Shown here piece after piece: positions 57,891 to 64,000 of a stretch of 64,000 nucleotides of DNA (the stretch's first letter is position 1; the number at the start of each line of letters is the position of its first letter). The notes beneath the pieces are model-generated. The model was not told the DNA's origin, did no database searches, and saw nothing but the letters and a program-made list of their open reading frames with translations. The position numbers were made by a program, and so were the translations under genes. Location: assembly GCA_051984675.1 (NCBI GenBank), contig JBPYFK010000007.1, positions 62,001 through 126,000 of the forward strand. Direction: 5' to 3'. The DNA is from JBPYFK01 sp051984675. GTDB lineage: Bacteria > Actinomycetota > Actinomycetes > Mycobacteriales > Pseudonocardiaceae.

Positions 57891-60629
57891 ATGGTCGCCG
57901 ATTCTGACGGAGGGCTTCCCGGCGGCTGGGCTTGCCACCGAGAGTTCCTCGACCTGGCCTTGTCCGCGCAGGGCGCGATCAGGTGGACGTTCGATTTCGC
58001 CGATGCCGAGGTCGCCTGGATGGTCGGAATGGACCGGCTCCTCGGTATGCCCGGTGCCCCCGAGGACGACATCCGTGCCTTCTTGCTGGAGCTGATCAAG
58101 CCGTGGACTGTCGCCTCTGAGATGCTTGCGGCGAGGCAGGATCTTGACCTCGAACAGCCTATCGTCGACCCGGACGGTGAGACGCGCTTTCTTCGCATTC
58201 TTGCCCGGCCGCTCGACGGCGAGCCAGCGGGCAGGCTGATTGGGCTCGCTCGCGATGTGACCGCCCTGCATCGTGATCGGCAGGCACTACGCGATCTCGC
58301 GGACCGGTACAGGCTGCTGGTCGAGCTCAGCCCGGACGCGATCTGCGTCCATCAAGACGAAGTCATCAGATATGCCAACCCCGCCATGGGCGCCATCCTC
58401 GGAGTCGAGTCCGGCGAGCAGCTCGTCGGGCGTCTCCTCAGCGACTTCGTGGCCCCGGAGTCGATTCCCCAGATGCGAGAGCGGATCCGGTCGCTGGTCA
58501 CCCCCGGCACTGCCACACCGCGGTCGCAGGCCCACCTGCGGCGTGTTGACGGAACCGCGGTCCCAGTGGAGTTGGTGTCGGTCCGCACGACCTGGGACGG
58601 CAGCCCGGCCCAGCAGGTCATTGGACGAGACGTCACCGCCCAACGGGCGGCCGAGGCCACGTTGCGCTACCAGGCGGCGCTGGTCCAGCACGTCAAGAAC
58701 GCGATCATCGCGACAGACCGCGATGGGGTGGTCACCAGCTGGAACCCTGCCGCTGAAGACGTGTACGGCGTAGCGTCGGACCAGGCACTGGGACGGCACG
58801 TCATGGAACTGGTCGGTGCGCCCTTGCAGCCCGACGCCCTGCTCGCCAGCGGCGAAATCGAGGCTCTGCACCGGCGCGCTGACGGAACGGCCCTCGTGGT
58901 GCGGATCTCAGCGGCCGAGATGGACTCTGGCTACGTTCTGGTGTGCGCCGACGAGACCGCACGACGACGCGCCGAGCAGGATTTCGCCACGGTGGTCGCT
59001 GCCCTCGACGAGGGTGTCATCGTGGTGGGCCCGGCAGGCACGGTCGAGGCGGCCAACCCCGCCGCCCAGCGCATTCTCGGCGCACGTGAGTCCGAGATCG
59101 TCGGTTCCCGCCCCGCATCGTGGCCTCTGTTCGACGAGTCCGGGGCAGCGCTGCGGCCAGAGGACCATCCCCCGATACCCACGCAGCGGACTGGGGAGCC
59201 GGAGAACTGGCGAGTCGTCCGCGCACAACGGCCGGACGGGCAGAGCGTGTGGCTGGCGGCCACCTCGCACACGCTGAACCCGCACGACTCGCCGCCGCAC
59301 AAAGCCGTCACCTCCTTCACTGATATCACCGAGAGCCGGGCCGCCCGAGAGCGCCTGGAGTACGAGGCCACGCACGACCCACTGACCGGCCTGGCCAACC
59401 GGACGCTGGTCCTCCGCCACCTCGGGCAGCCGCGGCCACACCCGATGGCCGTGCTGTTCGCCGACCTGGACAACTTCAAGATCATTAATGATTCCCTCGG
59501 TCACGCCGTCGGCGACGACGTGCTGCGGATCATCGGGGAGAGATTGTCACGCGTGACGCAAACCGAGGATCTGGTCGGCCGTCTTGGCGGTGACGAGTTC
59601 GTCGTCGCCCACAACGTGCGTTACGGCGGTTCGCTCGAGCAGCTCAGCGAGCGCTTGCTCGGCGCCCTCGCGGAACCCATCCACCTGCAGGGCAGGCAGC
59701 TGCACGTGAGCGGAAGCATCGGGGTAGTGGTGTCACAACCGGGAGATACCCGGGTCGGCCAGGATCTCCTGCGTGACGCCGACGTGGCCATGTACTGGGC
59801 CAAAGCACAGGGCGGCGGGCGGTCCGCGCTCTTCGATATCGAACTTCGCGAACGCGTGCAGCGGCACATGGTTCTACAACAGGATCTGCGCCATGCGGCA
59901 CGGCTGGACCAGCTCTGGGTGGCTTACCAGCCCGTCGTCGATCTGCACACCGATCGCACGGTTGCGGTCGAGGGCCTGCTGCGGTGGACGCACCCCGTAC
60001 ACGGAGCGGTCTCACCGGGGGAATTCATCCCATTGGCCGAGGAAAGCGATCTGATCAAACCCATCGGCGCGCACATGCTGCGCACGGCGAGCCGCCAACT
60101 AGCGGCTGAACGCGAGCGGCGCAAGCTTGACCTGCAACTCAACGCGAACCTCTCACCACGCCAGCTCGAAGACCCCCGCCTGCAGCACATCGTGCAGCAG
60201 GCACTTTTCGAGGCCGGGCTGCCTTCCCGTGCCCTGTGCCTCGAGATCACCGAGAACGCGATCATGGAAGACCCCACCGCAGCGGCACATGTCCTGAACA
60301 CGCTGCGCGAACTCGGTGTGCACCTCGCGATCGACGACTTCGGAACCGGATACTCGTCGCTGGCACAGCTGCGGCGATTGCCCCTGGACACCCTCAAGAT
60401 CGATCGATCGTTCATCACTGACCTCGGCTCCTCCCACGAACTCGAGGTCATCGTCACCAGCATCATCGCCATGGCCCACGCGGTCGGACTCAAAGTCGTG
60501 GCGGAAGGCGTCGAGACCGCGCAACAGCTCGACCTCCTCCGCCACCTGAGCTGCGACCAGGCGCAGGGCTATTACCTCGGCAAACCCGCCCCGATCGGCC
60601 AACTGCGCACGGCCCGAGCGTGGGAGTGA
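57891..60629 (+). CDS. PAS-PAS-PAS-GGDEF-EAL c-di-GMP signalling protein
   Basis: A cytosolic-looking protein of about 912 residues. After an N-terminal sensor segment come three PAS domains: LVELSPDAICVHQDEVIRYA; AIIATDRDGVVTSWNPAAED; and VAALDEGVIVVGPAGTVEAA. The GGDEF domain has HDPLTGLANRTL and an intact GRLGGDEFVVAH, but the RxxD inhibitory site reads QTED. The EAL domain keeps its metal and catalytic residues (VEGLLRW with Gly for Ala, LNANLSPRQL, LEITENAIM, AIDDFGTGYSS, LKIDRSF, AEGVETAQQ). Either or both activities are therefore possible. ATG at 57891 is my choice; a GTG at 57723 would add 56 residues. Confidence 0.88.
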   Translation: MVADSDGGLPGGWACHREFLDLALSAQGAIRWTFDFADAEVAWMVGMDRLLGMPGAPEDDIRAFLLELIKPWTVASEMLAARQDLDLEQPIVDPDGETRFLRILARPLDGEPAGRLIGLARDVTALHRDRQALRDLADRYRLLVELSPDAICVHQDEVIRYANPAMGAILGVESGEQLVGRLLSDFVAPESIPQMRERIRSLVTPGTATPRSQAHLRRVDGTAVPVELVSVRTTWDGSPAQQVIGRDVTAQRAAEATLRYQAALVQHVKNAIIATDRDGVVTSWNPAAEDVYGVASDQALGRHVMELVGAPLQPDALLASGEIEALHRRADGTALVVRISAAEMDSGYVLVCADETARRRAEQDFATVVAALDEGVIVVGPAGTVEAANPAAQRILGARESEIVGSRPASWPLFDESGAALRPEDHPPIPTQRTGEPENWRVVRAQRPDGQSVWLAATSHTLNPHDSPPHKAVTSFTDITESRAARERLEYEATHDPLTGLANRTLVLRHLGQPRPHPMAVLFADLDNFKIINDSLGHAVGDDVLRIIGERLSRVTQTEDLVGRLGGDEFVVAHNVRYGGSLEQLSERLLGALAEPIHLQGRQLHVSGSIGVVVSQPGDTRVGQDLLRDADVAMYWAKAQGGGRSALFDIELRERVQRHMVLQQDLRHAARLDQLWVAYQPVVDLHTDRTVAVEGLLRWTHPVHGAVSPGEFIPLAEESDLIKPIGAHMLRTASRQLAAERERRKLDLQLNANLSPRQLEDPRLQHIVQQALFEAGLPSRALCLEITENAIMEDPTAAAHVLNTLRELGVHLAIDDFGTGYSSLAQLRRLPLDTLKIDRSFITDLGSSHELEVIVTSIIAMAHAVGLKVVAEGVETAQQLDLLRHLSCDQAQGYYLGKPAPIGQLRTARAWE

Positions 60630-60668
60630 GAGAGCACAGCGGCCATACCACCAAACACGGTTCCACGA

Positions 60669-61502
60669 CTAAGATTCGAATACGAGTTCGGTGGACGCCT
60701 CGGTGAGAAATGACCGCAGCTGGTGGGCCGGTAGCGCGGCGGCAAACAGCCACCCTTGAAAAGTGGTGACGCCGAGTTGACGCAGCGCGCGGAGTTGCTC
60801 GGTGGTTTCCACGCCTTCGGCGATGCATTGCTGGCCCAATGCCTGGGTCAACTCGGCCACGGTGGCGACCAGCACGTGGTCCACTGGTTGATGGTCGAGT
60901 CCGGCGATGAACTGACGGTCGAGCTTGATGATCTGTGCGGGCAATCTCCGCAGCCGGGCGAGGGTTGAGTGGCCGGTTCCGAAGTCGTCGAAGGCGAAGC
61001 GCACTCCCTGCCGCGCTAGGGCCTGCATCGCGTAGCCGGCCCGTCCCGGTGCGGTAATCCAGGTGGTCTCGGCCAGCTCCAGGATGATGCGGTGGGAAGA
61101 GACTCCGGTCTCGGTGATGATGGCTGACGTGTCGTCGACGAAGTGTGGGGTGTCGGGGGTGAAGCCGGCGAGGTTGATCGCGATGGAGATGGGCCGCCCG
61201 TGGGGTTGGGGCCAGGTAGCGGCTTCGGCGCACGCGGTGCGCAGCACCCACCGGTCGAGTTCGGCGAGCAACTGGCCGTGCTCCGCGGCGTCAAGCACTA
61301 CGTCCGCGCCCAGCAGGCCGCGGCGGGGGTGGGGCCAGCGCACGAGCGCTTCGGCGGCGACGACCGTCCCGCCGTCGGCGATGATGGGCTGGTAGTGCAG
61401 TTCGAGCCCGTCATGGCGCAGCGCCTGCCGCAGCTCCTCCGGGTGGTCGCCCAGCGGGGCCGGATCGACTTCGGTAGTCCTCGTCGGCAGCTGGTTGGTC
61501 AT
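60669..61502 (-). CDS. Stand-alone EAL-domain c-di-GMP phosphodiesterase
   Basis: A 277-residue protein consisting only of an EAL domain. All catalytic elements are present: AAEALVRWPHP (EAL), SIAINLAGFT (Asn), ILELAETTW (Glu), FAFDDFGTGHSTLARL (Asp pair), IIKLDRQFI (Lys), AEGVETTEQ (Glu) and TFQGWLFAAA (Gln). It should hydrolyse c-di-GMP to pGpG. It converges with the PAS-GGDEF-EAL gene, 39 bases apart, giving a local pair of opposing activities. ATG at 61502. No sensory domain, so control must come from expression or partners. Confidence 0.92.
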   Translation of the reverse strand: MTNQLPTRTTEVDPAPLGDHPEELRQALRHDGLELHYQPIIADGGTVVAAEALVRWPHPRRGLLGADVVLDAAEHGQLLAELDRWVLRTACAEAATWPQPHGRPISIAINLAGFTPDTPHFVDDTSAIITETGVSSHRIILELAETTWITAPGRAGYAMQALARQGVRFAFDDFGTGHSTLARLRRLPAQIIKLDRQFIAGLDHQPVDHVLVATVAELTQALGQQCIAEGVETTEQLRALRQLGVTTFQGWLFAAALPAHQLRSFLTEASTELVFES

Positions 61503-62021
61503 GGCGACCCTGCCCTGGTCATGAGCACGGCTGTGTTCTGGCAGCTGAGGACGGACAAGGCGAGCGCGCCGTCACGGGCTACCGGGAGCGGAGGAAGACA
61601 TGAACACGTCGCAGCGCCGTGCGGGCGTCGGCGAAAACGGTTGACCATGGCACATCCAGGCCGAGGCGACATCAGCAGCCCGCACCCCTGCACCGGGGCG
61701 CACACTACGGACATCAGCAAACAGGGGACACGTCGGCTGGCTGTTCAACCGTGCCATGATCCTAATGGACGATCACTGAGTGTCCACACCCGGTTAACCA
61801 GACTTTGGACACGGCGACGGATCCTGGCTGCACGTATCAGTCTCGACGGAACACCGGGGAGACCGTGACCTGCCGACAGTAACGATGTGATCACAAATTG
61901 CGCAGGGCGCATTGCTGATGAGCAGGAAACGGCGGTTGCTGCTGGGCCGTGGCGGTGTGTGCTCGGTTGCGGGTGCACGGGCTCCTGCGATCTGATGCGG
62001 CCAGTCAATCGAGAGGCATCC
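61503..62021. other. 519-base intergenic region between EAL and GAF-ANTAR genes
   Basis: No gene recognised; it separates divergent genes and should hold both promoters. Open frames present show no family motif. GAGAGGCATCC precedes the ATG at 62022. No operator-like repeat was found by eye. Confidence 0.35.
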
Positions 62022-62732
62022 ATGGATGAGCAGAAGTTGGTCGATGCGGATCGCCTGCTGACGGCAGTCGATTCCGCAGTGCAGCAGGTCGGCCGGCCAC
62101 GGGAGTTGGACGAAACGCTGAGCCTGGCGGCACATTCTGCGGTGCACACCGTGCCGGGTGCCGAGCATGCCGGAATCGAGCTGCTGAGTGACAAGAACAG
62201 TCTGGAATCCCGCGCGCGCAGCAGCGATACCGTCGCGAAGCTCCATCGGCTGCAAACCGACCTCCGGGAAGGTCCCTGTATGACGGCTGTCTGGAAAGAA
62301 CCGACGGTCGTCGTGAACGATCTGGCAGCCGAGGCGGATCGGTGGCCCGAATTCGTGCCCCGCGCCCGGTCGCTGGGTGTGGCCAGCGTGCTGAGCTTTC
62401 GTCTGTACTTGGAAAGCGACACGCTGGGCGTGTTGAGCCTGTATTCCAGCGTGCCTGGTGGCTTTACCAGCGAGTCGCGCACGATCGCGGGGTTGTTCGC
62501 CTCGCATGCGACCTTGATGGTCGGCAGCGCGCTGCAGGTCGGTAACCTGAAGCTCGCGGTGTCGACGCGGGACTTGATTGGGCAGGCCAAGGGCATCCTG
62601 ATGGAGCGTTTCGGCGTGACCGCCGAGGATGCGTTCGACTTGTTAGTGCGGTCCTCGCAGCAGACCCATGTCAAGCTCGTGGATGTGGCACGGTGGCTGG
62701 CTGGCACTGTTGGCGGAAAGCAACAAAAGTAG
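62022..62732 (+). CDS. GAF-ANTAR domain regulator
   Basis: A 236-residue protein: GAF sensor domain at about residues 20-170 (DETLSLAAHSAVHTVPGAEH, REGPCMTAVWKEPTVVVNDL, LGVASVLSFRLYLESDTLGV) followed by an ANTAR RNA-binding domain at about 180-230 (STRDLIGQAKGILMERFGVT, EDAFDLLVRSSQQTHVKLVD). ANTAR proteins bind paired RNA hexaloop hairpins and prevent termination. The ATG at 62022 fits the start of the first helix. A second, divergent GAF-ANTAR-type gene follows 133 bases downstream; such pairs are common in actinomycetes. Confidence 0.9.
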   Translation: MDEQKLVDADRLLTAVDSAVQQVGRPRELDETLSLAAHSAVHTVPGAEHAGIELLSDKNSLESRARSSDTVAKLHRLQTDLREGPCMTAVWKEPTVVVNDLAAEADRWPEFVPRARSLGVASVLSFRLYLESDTLGVLSLYSSVPGGFTSESRTIAGLFASHATLMVGSALQVGNLKLAVSTRDLIGQAKGILMERFGVTAEDAFDLLVRSSQQTHVKLVDVARWLAGTVGGKQQK

Positions 62733-62865
62733 CGACACCACCAATGGCTGAGACATTACGCCAGCTCAACGATGCTCGGACGACCGAGAGGGTTGCGCAC
62801 GGTCGATAGCATCGGCCTCAGCATGAATCGAACAGTGGAGGCTACCGCCGCAAAGGGATGATTAT

Positions 62866-63570
62866 GTGACGGAACGCGGCAGCGCCGCCCGGGAACTGTT
62901 GGCGAGGCTCGCGGTCCACAATAAGTCTCCGCCCGAGACGGGAATCCCCAAGCTGGTCTGCACCCTGTGTGCGGAGCTGTTGCCCGTCACCGGGGCTACG
63001 GTGTCGCTGATGGCTCACACCGGCCATCGCCACGCCGCCGGAGCGAGTGATCGGACGGCATACCAACTCGAACAGTGGCAGTTCACCCTCAACGAAGGCC
63101 CTTCGGTGCAGGCATTCACGACCGGCCTCCCGGTGTGGACTGAGGACCTCTCGTTGCCTGATACGCGGTGGCCACTGCTTGCCAGCGAGCGGCTACCGGA
63201 CGTTCGCGCCATACATGCGTTCCCGTTGCACCACGACGGCATCACCATCGGCGTACTCGTACTGTATCGCGATAGCCCTGGTGGCCTCACCGATGCAGAA
63301 CACGACGAATGTCTGCTGGTGGCCGAGGCGGTGAGCACGGCCCTGCTCACCTACCTGAGTCAGCACGACACGGCAACCGGTACCCCCACCAGCGAGGATG
63401 ACGACGGGATCAGCGAAGCCATCGGCATGGCCATGGTCCAACTCGGCGCCAGTGCCGAGACCGCCTTGGCTCGGATGCGAGCCGCCGCGTTCGTTGCCGA
63501 CACCACCCTGGATGACATCGCCACGAGCATCACCAACCGTTCTCTGCGATTCGACCGTGACCCGATGTAG
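62866..63570 (+). CDS. GAF protein with degenerate ANTAR-like C-terminus
   Basis: A 234-residue relative of the previous protein. The GAF domain spans about residues 20-165 (LVCTLCAELLPVTGATVSLM, QWQFTLNEGPSVQAFTTGLP, AFPLHHDGITIGVLVLYRDS). The C-terminal helices read SEAIGMAMVQLGASAETALA then RMRAAAFVADTTLDDIATSI. They follow the ANTAR spacing but lack the aromatic/basic residues (QAKG...ER) of canonical RNA-binding members. RNA binding is therefore doubtful, and the protein may regulate by heterodimerisation. GTG at 62866 with AAAGGG upstream. Confidence 0.82.
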   Translation: MTERGSAARELLARLAVHNKSPPETGIPKLVCTLCAELLPVTGATVSLMAHTGHRHAAGASDRTAYQLEQWQFTLNEGPSVQAFTTGLPVWTEDLSLPDTRWPLLASERLPDVRAIHAFPLHHDGITIGVLVLYRDSPGGLTDAEHDECLLVAEAVSTALLTYLSQHDTATGTPTSEDDDGISEAIGMAMVQLGASAETALARMRAAAFVADTTLDDIATSITNRSLRFDRDPM

Positions 63571-63603
63571 CACGTCGCTCTCGCCGGGTTGGAGACTGGC
63601 GTG

Positions 63604-64000
63604 TCAGGTCTGCGGGTCCTTTGATGCCTGCAGCCTTCCCGGGGGCAACCGGTCGGTTCCCCAGCTGCGCTCGATGTAGCCGATGATTCGCGTGATTTCT
63701 TCGGCGGGTACCCTTTCGGGCTCCCCGCGTTCGAGGGGGTCGTGGTGGAAGATGTAGACGCGCGACGCGAACTGGTCGAATGGCAGTGACGCCTCGCCGA
63801 AGCGCTCGCCGTTGCCGGCGGTGGAGACGACGACGCCGTCGCCCCAGTCCTGGCCGCTGTCGTTGTTTGGGTTGAAGAAGTACACCCGCATGACCTCTTG
63901 TGGGTCTGGTGCGACGCGCAGGATCGTGATCGCGTGCCAGCCGACGTAGCGGGCTGCGCTGTCGGTGACGGCGACGCCGGCTGGCTGCGGGTGGATCAGC
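63604..64000 (-). CDS. Hypothetical protein, C-terminal part
   Basis: An open frame on the minus strand that continues past the right edge; 131 codons are visible. It reads PAGVAVTDSAARYVGWHAIT, then RVYFFNPNNDSGQDWGDGVV and ASRVYIFHHDPLERGEPERV. The pattern RVYFFNPNNDSGQDWG is familiar from uncharacterised actinobacterial proteins, and the C-terminal EITRIIGYIERSWG looks structured. No function is known to me. It converges with the GAF gene at 63570. Confidence 0.7.
   Translation of the reverse strand, partial: LIHPQPAGVAVTDSAARYVGWHAITILRVAPDPQEVMRVYFFNPNNDSGQDWGDGVVVSTAGNGERFGEASLPFDQFASRVYIFHHDPLERGEPERVPAEEITRIIGYIERSWGTDRLPPGRLQASKDPQT

Noticed and set aside
1..64000. Search for CRISPR arrays, insertion sequences, att sites and phage genes
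   Set aside because: No regularly spaced direct repeats, transposase or integrase motifs or flanking target duplications were seen; the remnants present are explained by deletion and frameshift.

Overview
This is 64 kb of high-GC chromosome with actinobacterial habits: many GTG/TTG starts, ATGA stop/start overlaps, GAF-ANTAR proteins, a 2-methylisoborneol operon and a GlnR-like amt-glnK locus. The gene content fits a soil actinomycete, most likely Pseudonocardiaceae (Amycolatopsis/Saccharopolyspora-like); the family assignment is inference. I found no rRNA, tRNA, CRISPR array or intact insertion sequence.

Layout. (1) 1-3616: a GlxA-type regulator cut by the window edge, an MFS carrier, a winged-helix (AlkZ-like) protein and a SAM methyltransferase. 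(2) 4317-7650: a three-gene operon for an encapsulated 2-methylisoborneol pathway (family 2B encapsulin shell with a cyclic-nucleotide-binding domain, terpene cyclase cargo, geranyl-PP C2-methyltransferase), closed by a 14-bp hairpin. (3) 7723-13916: a compact cluster I cannot assign to any described pathway. It contains a CDP-alcohol phosphatidyltransferase, an MDR dehydrogenase, a 6-pyruvoyl-tetrahydropterin-synthase homologue missing its catalytic residues, a GT4 glycosyltransferase, a methyltransferase, a flippase-like membrane protein and a RibD-type reductase. It is the best candidate in the window for an undescribed system, perhaps a pteridine- or pyrimidine-derived membrane glycoconjugate. 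(4) 14044-15799: an amt-glnK operon with an apparent ATC start, Glu in place of the first twin-His residue, and Phe in place of the modifiable PII Tyr51. (5) 15941-17747: a secreted phosphoesterase and a TauE/SafE permease. (6) 17814-27269: aromatic catabolism. Benzoylformate decarboxylase, benzaldehyde dehydrogenase and an aromatic-acid carrier converge on a flavin hydroxylase, maleylacetate reductase and hydroxyquinol dioxygenase operon; IclR and LysR regulators flank the two arms.

(7) 27302-30050: a PknB-type kinase, two small hypothetical genes and a tandem operator-like repeat. (8) 30421-34747: a dimethylglycine/sarcosine dehydrogenase-like flavoprotein with its own ETF beta and alpha subunits and a terminator. 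(9) 35185-39154: an NlpC/P60 peptidase, a decayed amine oxidase gene, and a divergent cold-shock protein / acyl-CoA desaturase pair. (10) 39171-42276: MFS remnants, then a divergent Gfo/Idh/MocA oxidoreductase and ROK repressor sharing a 23-bp palindrome. (11) 42439-48020: a molybdenum hydroxylase (FAD subunit plus fused 2Fe-2S/molybdopterin subunit), a membrane protein with tandem ABM domains, and an AraC regulator. (12) 48262-51858: a pseudo-receiver protein, a DUF4142 lipoprotein, a membrane protein and a MarR regulator. (13) 51880-52640: a graveyard of gene ends, including a frameshifted galactokinase. (14) 53086-57619: a ketosynthase joined to a branched-chain 2-oxoacid dehydrogenase E1alpha-E1beta-E2 operon without E3. 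(15) 57891-64000: c-di-GMP enzymes (PAS-GGDEF-EAL, stand-alone EAL), two GAF-ANTAR-type proteins and a truncated hypothetical gene.

Start codons were chosen by Shine-Dalgarno spacing and family N-termini. Family assignments come from motif reading alone, since no database search was possible.
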